Origin: Acidobacteriota bacterium
GTDB lineage: Bacteria > Acidobacteriota > Terriglobia > Acidiferrales > UBA7541
Reading direction: 5' to 3'
DNA: 64,000 nucleotides
Assembly: GCA_013289955.1 (NCBI GenBank)
Contig: JABCYZ010000007.1
Location: 186,001 to 250,000, forward strand
This document shows positions 1 to 9,786 of this stretch, one piece after another (the stretch's first letter is position 1; each line of letters starts with the position of its first letter). Below the pieces are notes generated by a model. That model saw only the letters and a program-made list of their open reading frames with translations, searched no databases and was not told the DNA's origin. A program made the position numbers and the translations under genes.

Positions 1-486
1 GCCAAATTTCCCAAGAAGTCGCCCCTCGCAGCCGGAATCGTCGCTATCGACACGATTTTCCGCAACGATTCGGACGAAAGTATGAAGGTTGACCTCGAAC
101 AAATCCGATTGAATGTCATGGTGTCAGAAGACAATCGCCAAGCGCTGCGCTCCCTGAGCGCGGACGACGTCGCCGACGTGATGACCGACACCGGGAAAAA
201 AGATCCAACGCAAACGCGACGGTCTCCCATTCCCATACCCAGGGGCCCCAAAGTCGGCCGCGACAAGCATTGGACAGAATTGCAGAAGGCCGCAGCCGAC
301 GCTGCTGTTTCCGGCAGCGTCGTCGCACCTCATCATGCCCTGCAAGGATTGCTTTACTTCGACCTGCAGGGACAACTCGATCTGCTCAGTACCGCCCATC
401 TCTACATCCCGGATGTCCGGTCTCTTGAAAAGAATCACCCGCTTGTGTATTTCGAAATCGATCTGAGCCAGCAGGGCGGGCGCTGA
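1..486 (+). CDS. C-terminal part of a conserved hypothetical protein (5' end outside window)
   Basis: The reading frame is open from the first base of the window to the stop at 484-486, so this is the 3' end of a gene that starts upstream. The ATG at 82 is probably internal, because the codons before it read as ordinary protein. I see about 160 residues, with a basic, proline-rich stretch in the middle (around the RRSPIPIPRGPK segment) and a hydrophilic C-terminus. There are no membrane segments and no catalytic motif that I recognise. It runs in the same direction as pcrA, 125 bases downstream. No function is assigned. Confidence 0.5.
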   Translation, partial: AKFPKKSPLAAGIVAIDTIFRNDSDESMKVDLEQIRLNVMVSEDNRQALRSLSADDVADVMTDTGKKDPTQTRRSPIPIPRGPKVGRDKHWTELQKAAADAAVSGSVVAPHHALQGLLYFDLQGQLDLLSTAHLYIPDVRSLEKNHPLVYFEIDLSQQGGR

Positions 487-611
487 CCGCGGATCGCGTT
501 TCTCCCCCTGCGCTTTTTTTGCCAAATGCTGGAGCAAAATCCTGTAATTTGCGCGCTTCCGCTCAGTCGGCTACCATCACAAGGCGTCGCATCTTCGAAC
601 ACAGCAGGTAC

Positions 612-2873
612 ATGTTGAATCTTCTCGATGAACTGAATCCGGAACAGCGCCAGGCCGCGGAAACAGTGGAAGGGCCCGTGCTCATTCTTGCCGGAGCAGG
701 TACGGGCAAGACGCGCGCCATTACCTTCCGTATGGCCAACTTGATTTCCAAAGGTGCGCCCGCTGAGTCGATCCTTGCGGTCACTTTCACGAACAAAGCC
801 GCGGAGGAGATGAGAACGCGGGTCTCCGACCTGCTGCTTCGCTCCGGAGTGCCCCCCGCGCAACCCTGGCTTTCGACGTTCCATTCGCTCTGCGCACGGC
901 TCTTGCGGCGGGAAGCTCCAAGCGCAGGATTGCCTCGCGATTTCGCAATCTACGATGATGACGATCAGCTCGCCGCTGTGAAACTCTCCATGAGCAAGCT
1001 GGCGATCGACGACGATAGCCTTACGCCGCGGAATATCCTGAGCCGCATCAGCTATGCGAAAAACCATGCGCAAACGCCGGAGATGATTCGCGGCGAAGCG
1101 ATCGACAAAGATGGGCGGCGCGTTGCGGACGTCTTTGCCGCTTACGAAAAACTCCTACACCAAAGCAATGCCCTGGATTTTGATGATTTGCTTCTGCGTT
1201 CGGTGCGCCTGCTTCGGGAAGTGCCGGCTGTGCGCGAGAAATGGCAAGCACGCTTTCAGTATATCCACGTCGACGAATATCAAGACACCAACCGCGTGCA
1301 GTACGAATTGCTGCGTCTCTTGACCGGGCCCAAGCACAACTTGTGTGTCGTTGGCGACGAAGACCAATCCATCTATCGGTGGCGCGGGGCGGACGTCTCG
1401 ATTTTGCTGAGTTTTTCGCGAGACTTCCCCGGCGCTCGGATCGTCAAGCTGGAGCAGAACTATCGCTCCACGCAGAATATTCTGGACGCGGCTGGGGCGG
1501 TGGTTGCAAACAATCCGGAAAGGCTCGGAAAGTCGCTAAGCGCGACGAAGGGAACGGGCGCGAATCTGCGTTACTTCGAAGCGCGCGATGCCCAGGCCGA
1601 GGCCGAATTTGTCGCTGAGGAGCTGGAAAGAATTCTGAACGATGATTCCGCACAGACTTGCGCCGTCGAATACCGCACGAATTTTCAGTCGCGGGCGTTC
1701 GAAGAGGTCTTCCGCCGCCGCGGGTTGCGTTACAAACTCGTCGGAGGCTTCAGCTTCTACAATCGTGCCGAGGTCAAGGACACATTGGCATACGTCCGCT
1801 TGGCCTTGCATCCGGAAGATGATATTTCGCTGCTGCGCGTGTTAAACGTCCCTCCTCGTGGAATCGGCAAAACCACTGTGGATTCTTTGCGCGAGACGGC
1901 GCGCTTGGACGGGACACCTCTCTGGACAGCAATAGAAAAATTCGTTTCCGGAGCAGCCGCCGGCCGCGCCGTGACGCCCCTGCGCTCGTTTCAAGAGCTG
2001 ATCACCAAGCTCGAAGAAGCCTTGGCCGAAAAGGATCCCGCCGAATTTCTGCACACTGTGCTGGAAGAGACCGGCTACATGGCCATGTTGAAGGATCGCA
2101 ACACACCCGAGGATGTCGCACGGCTCGAGAACTTGGAAGAACTGACACGTGCGGTTGCCGAAAGCATGGAAGCGGGCGAAGAGTTTACGGACTTTCTGGA
2201 TGCCGCGGCGCTAGTCAGCGATGCCGATTCGTTTGAAGGCAAGCCTGGCGTAACACTCATTACGCTGCACAGCACCAAGGGGCTGGAATTCGACCACGTC
2301 TTCCTGACGGGAATGGAAGAAGGCATTTGTCCCCATGGCCGCTCGTTGAACGAGGAAAAAGGAATTGAAGAGGAGCGTCGCCTGGTTTACGTGGGGATGA
2401 CGCGCGCGCGCACGTCGCTGACGCTCACGCGAGCCGTCTACCGGCGCATTTTCGGCAACGAACAACAATTGCGCGCGTCGCTGCCCTCGCGATTCCTCGG
2501 GGAAGTTCCCGGTGAACTGGTGGAGACAGTTCGCGGCTCGATGGCCGAAATCGGCGAAAAACGCCGTTACGAACCTGACCCGGAATATTCCTATTCGGCC
2601 GACGAATTTCTGCGCCGTGTACGCGGCAAGCCGGAACCCTCGGTGGCAGCACCCAAGCCCGCCCGTGCCACAACCTCGTTTGGCAGGCCGGCCGCAAAAC
2701 GCGGAGCCAATGCAGACCCCATGCTTGGCCGCAAGGTGCGGCATCCGAGCTACGGCGTTGGCACGGTCGTTGGAGTGGAAGGCGACGAAGAGGACCGCCG
2801 CGTCTCGGTGAGTTTTCCCGGCCGCGGCACGAAAAAATTCATCGAGCGCTATGCCCAGCTCGAACCGGCGTAA
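612..2873 (+). CDS. pcrA: PcrA/UvrD-type ATP-dependent DNA helicase
   Basis: This is a 753-residue superfamily 1A 3'-5' DNA helicase that acts in repair and in clearing replication forks. All core motifs are visible: Walker A GAGTGKT at residues 28-34, a Walker B/motif II DEYQDT near 221, motif III GDEDQSIYRWRG near 248, motif IV EQNYRST, motif V LHSTKGLEFDHVF and motif VI LVYVGMTRAR. The last 50 residues (LGRKVRHPSYGVGTVVGVEG) match the PcrA C-terminal Tudor-like domain that contacts RNA polymerase, which favours PcrA over Rep. The frame is open upstream to 519, but the ATG at 612 begins the family-typical MLNLLDELNPEQRQA and follows an AGCAGG-like ribosome site. It is complete and of normal length. 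Confidence 0.95.
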   Translation: MLNLLDELNPEQRQAAETVEGPVLILAGAGTGKTRAITFRMANLISKGAPAESILAVTFTNKAAEEMRTRVSDLLLRSGVPPAQPWLSTFHSLCARLLRREAPSAGLPRDFAIYDDDDQLAAVKLSMSKLAIDDDSLTPRNILSRISYAKNHAQTPEMIRGEAIDKDGRRVADVFAAYEKLLHQSNALDFDDLLLRSVRLLREVPAVREKWQARFQYIHVDEYQDTNRVQYELLRLLTGPKHNLCVVGDEDQSIYRWRGADVSILLSFSRDFPGARIVKLEQNYRSTQNILDAAGAVVANNPERLGKSLSATKGTGANLRYFEARDAQAEAEFVAEELERILNDDSAQTCAVEYRTNFQSRAFEEVFRRRGLRYKLVGGFSFYNRAEVKDTLAYVRLALHPEDDISLLRVLNVPPRGIGKTTVDSLRETARLDGTPLWTAIEKFVSGAAAGRAVTPLRSFQELITKLEEALAEKDPAEFLHTVLEETGYMAMLKDRNTPEDVARLENLEELTRAVAESMEAGEEFTDFLDAAALVSDADSFEGKPGVTLITLHSTKGLEFDHVFLTGMEEGICPHGRSLNEEKGIEEERRLVYVGMTRARTSLTLTRAVYRRIFGNEQQLRASLPSRFLGEVPGELVETVRGSMAEIGEKRRYEPDPEYSYSADEFLRRVRGKPEPSVAAPKPARATTSFGRPAAKRGANADPMLGRKVRHPSYGVGTVVGVEGDEEDRRVSVSFPGRGTKKFIERYAQLEPA

Positions 2874-2910
2874 GCCTGTACCCGGATCGCTTCGATCGAA
2901 AGGAGTCGCC

Positions 2911-3438
2911 ATGAGCTTCTCTTCCTCACGCTCAATCAGACCGCGATGGATGCCCTGCTTGCGGCGCGCCATCCTCACATTCCCAATATTCGCCGTCATG
3001 CTAGCCCCGTGTTTTTCTTCCGGCGCTTCCGCGCCCCCGCAAACTTCGACACTCGAAGCCCTCGCCAAAATCCGCGAAGCCTGGGCCCAAGACCTTCGCG
3101 CCAAACAACTGGAACCGATCCTGAAATTCTATGCCCCGGACGCTGTTTTCCTCCAACCCACCGGCGAGCGCATCGCCGGCTCGGGCGCCATCCGCGCCCT
3201 CTTCCAGAACATAATGGCAACATTCAACAGCGACCTCACCCTGCGCAGCCGGACCCTCGACACGTCCGGGGACCTCGCCTACGACAGCGGCGACTTTCAG
3301 GAAAGCCTGACCACCATCGCCACCGGCTCGAAGATCAACTCCCAGGGCAGCTACCTCCTCATCTACAGACGCCAGCCAGACGGCAGTTGGCGGATCGTTC
3401 AGCACGCATGGACCGGCATTCCCCCCGTCGGCACATGA
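2911..3438 (+). CDS. Secreted SnoaL/NTF2-like (DUF4440-type) protein
   Basis: This is a 175-residue protein with an N-terminal hydrophobic signal-like segment (about residues 15-38). A single cone-shaped NTF2-like domain follows: KIREAWAQDLRAKQLEPILKF..PDAVFLQPTGERIAGSGAIR.LF, ending in a YRRQPDGSWRIVQHAW strand. Such domains bind or isomerise small ligands, or serve as secreted helper proteins. The sequence does not reveal a substrate. The ATG at 2911 follows AAAGGAG at 2899-2905, which decides the start over the upstream in-frame ATG at 2851 inside pcrA. It lies 37 bases after pcrA on the same strand. Confidence 0.75.
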   Translation: MSFSSSRSIRPRWMPCLRRAILTFPIFAVMLAPCFSSGASAPPQTSTLEALAKIREAWAQDLRAKQLEPILKFYAPDAVFLQPTGERIAGSGAIRALFQNIMATFNSDLTLRSRTLDTSGDLAYDSGDFQESLTTIATGSKINSQGSYLLIYRRQPDGSWRIVQHAWTGIPPVGT

Positions 3439-3571
3439 GCCACGCCTCCTCCAGCACGCTTTGTTGCGAAACGAAGCATCTCAGGGTAAATTGAGCCAGA
3501 CAATCTTCCCTGAACGGCGTACCCGGTAATTCCAGGCTTCCGGCTTGCCCGGACGCGATCGGAGAGCATGG

Positions 3572-5104
3572 GTGGGATCACAACTCCTGCGCTGCAAAAA
3601 TATCGATCAACTCATCGCCGACGCCGAAGACCCGGAAAAACGTCTAAAAAAAACTCTTGGATGGGTTAGCCTCACCGCTCTCGGGATCGGCGCCATAATC
3701 GGCTCCGGGATTTTCGTCCTCACTGGAACCGCGGCAGCCGGCGAATACTTTCAAGCCCCCTCGATCCTTCACGCTCAGGTCCTCGATTTGGCGGTTAACT
3801 TTCTTCGCGGTGGCAGCACTGCTAGCGTGCTCATGCACGGTCGCCCCCCCGCGGGCCCGTCCATCGCCATCTCTTTCGTTCTGGTGGCGATTGCGTGCGG
3901 TTTCGCCGGTCTCTGTTACGCCGAACTTGCTTCTATGATTCCGATCGCCGGCAGCGCCTATACCTACTCCTACGCTACTCTTGGCGAAATCTTCGCGTGG
4001 ATCATCGGCTGGGATCTCATCCTCGAATACGTCGTCAGCAACGTCGCGGTTGCCATCAGCTTCAGCGCTTATACCAAAGCGCAACTCTTGTCCTTCGGTA
4101 TCCCTCTTCCAGACAGATGGTCTACCCCTGTCTGGGAGTCGGGCCACTGGACGGGTTCCTATTTCAACATTCCGGGCTTCCTGATTATTTTCGTTCTCAC
4201 CGTACTTCTCGTTCGCGGCATTCGTGAGTCAGCGAAAGCCAACAATGTGATGGTGGCGGTCAAGATTGGCGCCATCCTGCTTTTTCTCCTCATCGGAGGC
4301 ATGTTGGTGCACCCGGCAAACTGGAAACCATTTGCCCCTTCCGGTTTTGGTGGCATTGTCACCGGCGGCGCCATCGTCTTTTTCACCTACATCGGCTTCG
4401 ATTCGGTATCCACCGCAGCTGAGGAGGCAAAAAATCCGCAGCGCGACCTGCCCATCGGCATCATTCTCTCCTTGATCGTATGTACCATTCTCTACGTGGG
4501 CGTCTCCATCGTTTTGCTCGGCATGATGAGGTACACCACGTTTGTGTCAGGCGACGCCGCCGAAGCGCCCGTCGCCTACGCGCTGCACACGCTTGGCGCC
4601 AGCCACTTTGCGCAGACCGTCATTATCGTGGGCGCGCTGATGGGCATGATCTCTTCGCTGCTCGTCTTCCAGTACGGCCAGGCCCGCATCTGGTATGCCA
4701 TGTCTCGGGACTGCCTATTCCCGAAATTGTTCGCGCGCATCCATCCAAAATACAAGACCCCTCATATGTCGACCTGGGTGGCGGGCTTCGCCGTCGGTAT
4801 CCCCGCGGGCATTTTTGCCGTCAGCGACGTCGCCGATCTCTCGAACATTGGCACGCTTTTTGCCTTTGTCCTGGTTTCGCTTGGCGTAATCATTCTTCGG
4901 CGCAAGCAGCCGGAGCGTCCACGCGGTTTCCGTGTTCCTTTCGTGCCACTGTTCCCGATCATAGCGATCGTCCTTTGCGGCGGCTTGATGACTGGTCTAA
5001 CCGTGATCACCTGGATTCGTTTTCTCCTTTGGCTCGCGCTGGGTCTCGTCATCTATTACCTCTATAGCCGCAAACGCAGCACACTGCGGGGCGAGAACAC
5101 GTAA
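3572..5104 (+). CDS. APC-superfamily amino-acid permease (cationic amino acid transporter-like)
   Basis: This is a 510-residue integral membrane protein with about twelve hydrophobic segments. The first carries the APC signature GIGAIIGSGIFVLTG and the central region has the family motif YIGFDSVSTAAEEAKNPQRD. The N-terminal segment RCKNIDQLIADAE before the first helix resembles CAT-type permeases, so the likely role is uptake or exchange of an amino acid with protons. About 35 extra residues lie between helices 1 and 2. The GTG at 3572 is preferred because GGAGAG stands 5 bases upstream. A TTG at 3545 is also in frame. Substrate specificity cannot be read from the sequence. Confidence 0.85.
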   Translation: MGSQLLRCKNIDQLIADAEDPEKRLKKTLGWVSLTALGIGAIIGSGIFVLTGTAAAGEYFQAPSILHAQVLDLAVNFLRGGSTASVLMHGRPPAGPSIAISFVLVAIACGFAGLCYAELASMIPIAGSAYTYSYATLGEIFAWIIGWDLILEYVVSNVAVAISFSAYTKAQLLSFGIPLPDRWSTPVWESGHWTGSYFNIPGFLIIFVLTVLLVRGIRESAKANNVMVAVKIGAILLFLLIGGMLVHPANWKPFAPSGFGGIVTGGAIVFFTYIGFDSVSTAAEEAKNPQRDLPIGIILSLIVCTILYVGVSIVLLGMMRYTTFVSGDAAEAPVAYALHTLGASHFAQTVIIVGALMGMISSLLVFQYGQARIWYAMSRDCLFPKLFARIHPKYKTPHMSTWVAGFAVGIPAGIFAVSDVADLSNIGTLFAFVLVSLGVIILRRKQPERPRGFRVPFVPLFPIIAIVLCGGLMTGLTVITWIRFLLWLALGLVIYYLYSRKRSTLRGENT

Positions 5105-5111
5105 ACTAGCA

Positions 5112-5987
5112 ATGCGGATGCGGACACACACACGCAGTATCGGAATATGCCGGACATCCCTGGGGGCTCTCGCGACCCTGCTCCCGGCGCTTCTTCTTTT
5201 TCCCAGTTTCACCGCCGCCTGGGGCCGCAACGCGCACAAGCTGGTCATAAACCAGGCTATCGACACTTTGCCCCAGGACATTCGCGGCTTTTTTGAATCC
5301 TACCGCGGGATTCTCCTCCAGCACGTCATCGATCCGCTCGATGCCGTCGCAAAGACTCCCGCCGAGAAACGCAACGATCATCTTTATCTCGACAAGTACG
5401 GGCGCTTCCCCTTCGATGCCCTCCCGCGAAATTACAAAGCGGCCCTCGACAAATTCGGCAAATCAAAGCTTCAGGCAAACGGCGTCCTCCCCTGGCAGAT
5501 TGGCGTCTACAGTCAGAAGCTCACCGAGGACATGAAAACCGGCCACTGGGACGAAGCCAAGCTCGACGCCGCCATCCTTGCGAACTATGTCGCCGAAGCC
5601 CACGACCCCTTCAGCACGACGGAAGACTTTGACGGCAAGCTGACTGCGCAAGCGGGTGTGAATGAACGCTTCGGAACGGTCCTTATAGACCGCTACTCCT
5701 CCTTCTTCCCGATGCGACCAAATGACGCCGCGTACATCAACGATCCAACCGATCATGCGTTCGAGGTGTGCCTTGCCTCGCACAGTTGGCTCGAGACGAT
5801 TCTCCTGGCGGATCGCAATGCCTATGTCGCGGGAAAGTCTTACTCCTATAATGACGAATACTACGATCGCTTTTACAACCAGGCAGCCGCCGTCTTGATC
5901 CGACAGCTTTCCGGAGCGTCCACCGATGTCGGTTCGTATTGGATGACGGCATGGATTAATGCCGGCCGGCCGCAACTGCCACATTGA
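5112..5987 (+). CDS. Secreted zinc-dependent phospholipase C / S1-P1 nuclease-like protein
   Basis: This is a 291-residue protein with an N-terminal signal peptide ending near TAAWGRNAHK. In the S1/P1 nuclease and zinc phospholipase C superfamily, the mature protein begins with a Trp whose backbone binds zinc, followed by a nearby His. The WGRNAHKLV sequence fits that. Further candidate zinc ligands lie in RNDHLYLDKYGRFP and in YVAEAHDPFSTTEDFDG. The expected function is hydrolysis of phosphodiesters (lipid headgroups or nucleic acid) outside the cytoplasm, but the exact substrate is unknown. It begins 7 bases after the permease stop and ends 10 bases before the adenosine deaminase-like gene, so the three may be cotranscribed. 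Confidence 0.6.
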   Translation: MRMRTHTRSIGICRTSLGALATLLPALLLFPSFTAAWGRNAHKLVINQAIDTLPQDIRGFFESYRGILLQHVIDPLDAVAKTPAEKRNDHLYLDKYGRFPFDALPRNYKAALDKFGKSKLQANGVLPWQIGVYSQKLTEDMKTGHWDEAKLDAAILANYVAEAHDPFSTTEDFDGKLTAQAGVNERFGTVLIDRYSSFFPMRPNDAAYINDPTDHAFEVCLASHSWLETILLADRNAYVAGKSYSYNDEYYDRFYNQAAAVLIRQLSGASTDVGSYWMTAWINAGRPQLPH

Positions 5988-5997
5988 TAGCTCTCGG

Positions 5998-7014
5998 ATG
6001 AACTGGTCACCCCTCCCGGCGAGCATCTCTTCCCTTCCCAAAGCCGAGTTGCATCTGCATCTGGAAGGTTCGATTCAGCCGGCGACGGTTTGCGCGCTGA
6101 CCGCCGAACATAACATCCTGCTGACGGAGGACGAAGTTCGCCGCCGTTACAGCTATCGCGACTTCACCGGGTTCATCGACGCCTTCAAGTGGGTTACTTC
6201 TTTTCTGCGAGAGCCTCGCGACTACGGCCTCATCGCGCGAGACTTGTCGGAGCATCTGCTCACCCAGGGCGTGGTCTATGCCGAGGTCACGCTTTCCATC
6301 GGCGTGATGCTTCTTCGCAAACAGAAGCCGGAGGTCAATTTCGAAGCGATTTTGCGGGCCACCGAACCGTTCGAGAAAAAAGGGCTTCGCCTGAACTGGG
6401 TCTTCGACGCCGCGCGGCAGTTCGGCGCTGAGGCCGCTATGGAAGTCGTAAACGCAGCAAAACACTGCCAATCCAAAACAATTGTCGCGTTCGGCATTGG
6501 CGGCGACGAGATGAGCGTCGCTACGGAGGAATTTCGGCAAGTCTACGAACAAGCTGCGAACAGCGGCCTTCACCTGTTGATGCACGCGGGAGAAGTCGGC
6601 GGTCCTGAAAAAATCCGCGAAGCCATCGAGTTTCTAAACGTGGAGCGCATCGGGCACGGCATCGCGGCCGCCCAGGATCCCTCGCTTGTGGACTTGCTCG
6701 CCGACCGCCGCATCCCGCTCGAGATTTGTCCAGAGAGCAATATCCGCACGGGCGCGCTGGCGAGACAGTTGCACCTGCCCGAGGCGCGAATCACGGATCA
6801 TCCGTTACCCCAACTCTGGCGCCATGGTGTTCCTATCGTCCTCTCGACCGATGACCCAGCCATGTTTCACACCACCCTCGAAGCCGAATACAAGAACGCT
6901 GCCCAGACGGGCCTCAACGAAGCCGAACTCGCCCGCCTCGTGGATATGAGCTTCGAGCATGCCTTCCTCCCGGAAAACGAAAAGCTCGGCCTCAGGATGA
7001 TTCGCCATTCTTGA
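5998..7014 (+). CDS. add: Adenosine deaminase-family amidohydrolase
   Basis: This is a 338-residue zinc enzyme of the adenyl-deaminase family, which removes the 6-amino group of adenosine or a related nucleoside. Zinc-site and catalytic motifs are present in order: HLHLEGS near the N-terminus, HAGE, the ERIGHG helix, CPESN and the LSTDDPAMF metal-binding end. The ATG at 5998 begins MNWSPLPASISSLPKAELH. An in-frame ATG at 5959 overlaps the previous gene and is less likely. It lies directly before purS, so a purine-related role fits. The same fold also includes aminodeoxyfutalosine deaminase of the menaquinone pathway and N6-methyl-AMP deaminase, which I cannot exclude. Confidence 0.8.
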   Translation: MNWSPLPASISSLPKAELHLHLEGSIQPATVCALTAEHNILLTEDEVRRRYSYRDFTGFIDAFKWVTSFLREPRDYGLIARDLSEHLLTQGVVYAEVTLSIGVMLLRKQKPEVNFEAILRATEPFEKKGLRLNWVFDAARQFGAEAAMEVVNAAKHCQSKTIVAFGIGGDEMSVATEEFRQVYEQAANSGLHLLMHAGEVGGPEKIREAIEFLNVERIGHGIAAAQDPSLVDLLADRRIPLEICPESNIRTGALARQLHLPEARITDHPLPQLWRHGVPIVLSTDDPAMFHTTLEAEYKNAAQTGLNEAELARLVDMSFEHAFLPENEKLGLRMIRHS

Positions 7015-7098
7015 CCCACGCTGCTCTTGCTCCCTCCCCAGGCATTCTTGCCGCCTTCAAACACTTTCACCTGTCGCCTGCAATGTTATACTCGACTC

Positions 7099-7341
7099 AT
7101 GAAAGCACACGTTTGGGTGATGCCGAAACGCACGGTACTCGATCCCCAGGGACAAACCATCCAGCATGCCCTATCGGGTTTGGGCTACGCCTCCGTCAAG
7201 GACGTCCGCCAGGGAAAATTCTTCGTTCTAAACGTCGAAGGTCTGAGCCGCGACGAAGCCCAAAAGCAAATCGAACACATCTCAAAAGAAGTGCTGACCA
7301 ACCCGGTCATCGAAGAATCCCGCTTCGAAATCGTCGAATAG
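7099..7341 (+). CDS. purS: Phosphoribosylformylglycinamidine synthase subunit PurS
   Basis: This is an 80-residue protein with the PurS pattern: KAHVWVMPKRTVLDPQGQTI, then GLGYASVKDVRQGKFF and a C-terminal NPVIEESRFEIVE. PurS dimers bridge PurL and PurQ in the three-part enzyme that makes FGAM in purine synthesis. A TATACT hexamer at 7087-7092 lies only a few bases before the ATG at 7099, so the message may have a very short leader. Unusually, purQ and purL do not follow. The next gene is an unrelated small lipoprotein, so the other subunits must be elsewhere. Confidence 0.85.
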   Translation: MKAHVWVMPKRTVLDPQGQTIQHALSGLGYASVKDVRQGKFFVLNVEGLSRDEAQKQIEHISKEVLTNPVIEESRFEIVE

Positions 7342-7350
7342 GCGCATCCC

Positions 7351-7740
7351 ATGATTTGTCGTGGCAACTCCTTGTGGCTTCACTCGAATGTCTGGGCGTT
7401 CCTGATGCTAGCCTGTGCCGCCCTGATGGCGTCGCTGCTCGGCTTTGGCTGCCGAAAAAACGCTCACACTTCCGACTCGCGCCTTGAACAGATCGACGAG
7501 ATGCTCAATAAGCAGCTTCCTCCGGGCACGTCGCTTGCGCGTGTCGACCACTTCCTCAAGTCGCGCGGCTACGTCGTCCAGGATTCTCCGGACAAAAACT
7601 CTCTCGTAGCCCTGGTGCGCCACATCGACACCGAGATGCTCCAGCCCGCGACTGCGCGCGTCACGTTTCATTTCGATTCCAACAGCAATCTGATTTCCTA
7701 CGATATGCAGATGGTGCCGGACGCGCCTCTGCGGCCTTGA
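7351..7740 (+). CDS. Small putative lipoprotein
   Basis: This is a 129-residue protein with an N-terminal hydrophobic segment (residues 13-33) ending at Cys34 in LLGFGC, an imperfect lipobox, so it is probably membrane-anchored outside the cytoplasm. The rest is a small soluble domain (EQIDEMLNKQLPPGTSLARV, then FLKSRGYVV and a C-terminal beta hairpin). It resembles short bacterial immunity or assembly-factor-like folds only in general shape, and I do not recognise a family. It starts 9 bases after purS and is likely cotranscribed with it. Confidence 0.55.
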   Translation: MICRGNSLWLHSNVWAFLMLACAALMASLLGFGCRKNAHTSDSRLEQIDEMLNKQLPPGTSLARVDHFLKSRGYVVQDSPDKNSLVALVRHIDTEMLQPATARVTFHFDSNSNLISYDMQMVPDAPLRP

Positions 7741-7830
7741 TACGATTCGCCACATCCCCTGGAGGAACCCTCTGCCAGGTTGCAAGACCGTGCTAGTCTA
7801 ACCAAATAGCATTCTCAGGAGATCCCGCGC

Positions 7831-9696
7831 ATGTGCGGAATTGTCGGTTACATCGGGCCGAAGAAGGTAGTGCCTGTCATCATCGAAGGGCTGCGTAAAC
7901 TGGAATACCGCGGCTACGATTCTGCGGGCATCGCCGTCGTCACCAAGGATGGAAAACTGGAAATCCGCCGCGCCCCGGGAAAGCTGCGCAATCTCGAGGA
8001 AGTCATTCTGCACTCGCCTATCGAAGGCACCTACGGCATCGGCCACACCCGCTGGGCCACCCATGGCCGGCCAACCGAAGAAAATGCCCACCCGCACCGC
8101 GACTGCACCGGCCAAATCGTGGTCGTTCACAACGGGATCATCGAGAACTATCTCGAGCTGAAGGAACAGCTCCAGCGCGAAGGCCACAAGTTCGTTACTG
8201 AGACGGACACGGAAGTCGTCGCGCATCTTGTCGAGAAAAACTCGGAAGGCGGCGCGCCGCTGGAAGACGCCGTTCGCAGGTCACTCAAGGAGCTGCGCGG
8301 CATCTACTCCCTGGTTTTTCTGTCGGCCCGAGATCCCCACAAGATCGTAGCGGCGCGTATCGGCCCACCCTCGGTCATCGGCCTCGGCGACGGCGAGTAT
8401 TTTGTCGCCAGCGACATCCCCGCGCTCCTGGAACACACTCGCCAGATTTTCTTCCTCGCGGATGGCGACATCGCCGTCCTCACACAAAACGGCGTCCGCG
8501 TGATGGATCACGACGGCAGCCCGGTCGAACGCCTCGCGCACCACGTCGCCTGGGATCCCATCATGGCCGAAAAGGGCGGGTACAAGCACTTCATGCAAAA
8601 GGAGATTTTCGAGCAGCCCCGCGCCGTTCGCGACACGCTCCTCGGCCGCATCTCGCAAGACACCGGAAAAGTTTTTCTCGACGAGATGCAAATCTCCGAA
8701 AAACAGTTCCGCGAGTTCGAACAAGTGCGCATCGTCGCCTGCGGAACCAGCTGGCACTCCGCCCTTGCCGGCAAATTCATGATCGAACGCCTCGCTCGTC
8801 TGCAGGTCGAGGTCGATTACGGCAGCGAATTCCGCTATCGTGATCCTATTCTCGATTCGAAAACGCTCACCGTCTGCGTCAGCCAGTCCGGCGAAACCGC
8901 CGACACATTGGCTGCTCAGCGCGAAGCAAAACTCAAAGGTTCGCCGACTCTCGCCATTTGCAACGTCATGGGCTCGATGATCACGCGCGAAGCTGCGGGA
9001 ACGGTTATCACCCACGCCGGTCCGGAAATCGGCGTGGCCTCCACAAAAGCCTTCACCGCGCAACTGGCGGCGCTCCTTCTCTTGGCTTCTTACCTCGGAC
9101 AAATTCGCGGCAAGCTCGCTCCGGCTGCTGCGGTAAAGCTGATGCAGGAGTTCACGCGCATCCCTCACAAGATGGAGACGATTTTGCAGGCGGATGAGTC
9201 CGGCTTTTACGAAAACCTCGCTCGCCAGTTTTTCCGTTACACCGATTTTCTCTATCTCGGCCGGGGCATCCACTATCCGATCGCTCTCGAGGGCGCCCTT
9301 AAGCTGAAGGAGATCTCCTACATCCATGCCGAAGGCTATCCCGCCGGGGAAATGAAGCACGGCCCCAATGCGCTCATCGATGAAAATCTCCCTGTAGTCG
9401 TGCTGGCCACGCGCGACGAAACCGATCCGGAATCTGTCACGCGTTACGAAAAAAGCGTTTCCAATATTAAAGAGGTCAAAGCTCGCGACGGCATTGTCAT
9501 CTGCATCGCTACCGAAAAAGACCATCTGGCTCGCGAAGCCTCTGACCATATCATCGAGCTTCCCACGGCGCCGGAAATTCTCGCGCCACTGCTCGAGATC
9601 ATTCCATTGCAACTCCTCGCCTATCACATCGCGGTGCGCCGCGGCTGCGACGTCGACCAGCCGCGCAACCTGGCGAAATCGGTGACCGTCGAATAG
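7831..9696 (+). CDS. glmS: Glutamine-fructose-6-phosphate aminotransferase (isomerizing)
   Basis: This 621-residue enzyme makes glucosamine-6-phosphate from fructose-6-phosphate and glutamine, the first committed step to UDP-GlcNAc for the cell wall. The N-terminal glutaminase domain begins MCGIVGYIG with Cys2 as the nucleophile and has the GHTRWATHG motif near residue 70. Two SIS sugar-binding domains follow ([18 protein letters not shown]), then [11 protein letters not shown]. The C-terminus [11 protein letters not shown] is the exact family ending. A CAGGAG ribosome site precedes the ATG. No glmS ribozyme is recognisable upstream. Confidence 0.96.
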   Translation: MCGIVGYIGPKKVVPVIIEGLRKLEYRGYDSAGIAVVTKDGKLEIRRAPGKLRNLEEVILHSPIEGTYGIGHTRWATHGRPTEENAHPHRDCTGQIVVVHNGIIENYLELKEQLQREGHKFVTETDTEVVAHLVEKNSEGGAPLEDAVRRSLKELRGIYSLVFLSARDPHKIVAARIGPPSVIGLGDGEYFVASDIPALLEHTRQIFFLADGDIAVLTQNGVRVMDHDGSPVERLAHHVAWDPIMAEKGGYKHFMQKEIFEQPRAVRDTLLGRISQDTGKVFLDEMQISEKQFREFEQVRIVACGTSWHSALAGKFMIERLARLQVEVDYGSEFRYRDPILDSKTLTVCVSQSGETADTLAAQREAKLKGSPTLAICNVMGSMITREAAGTVITHAGPEIGVASTKAFTAQLAALLLLASYLGQIRGKLAPAAAVKLMQEFTRIPHKMETILQADESGFYENLARQFFRYTDFLYLGRGIHYPIALEGALKLKEISYIHAEGYPAGEMKHGPNALIDENLPVVVLATRDETDPESVTRYEKSVSNIKEVKARDGIVICIATEKDHLAREASDHIIELPTAPEILAPLLEIIPLQLLAYHIAVRRGCDVDQPRNLAKSVTVE

Positions 9697-9786
9697 CAGA
9701 AAGAGCACTCCAAAGGCTCCGCGCAGGTTCCCGCCGAACGTAGCCCGCGGATAGGCCCCCGCACGTTTTTCCGTTAAAATAAGTCC

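Noticed and set aside
7831-7845. glmS ribozyme upstream of glmS
   Set aside because: The upstream gap is only about 90 bases and shows none of the ribozyme core. This regulation is mainly known from Firmicutes.
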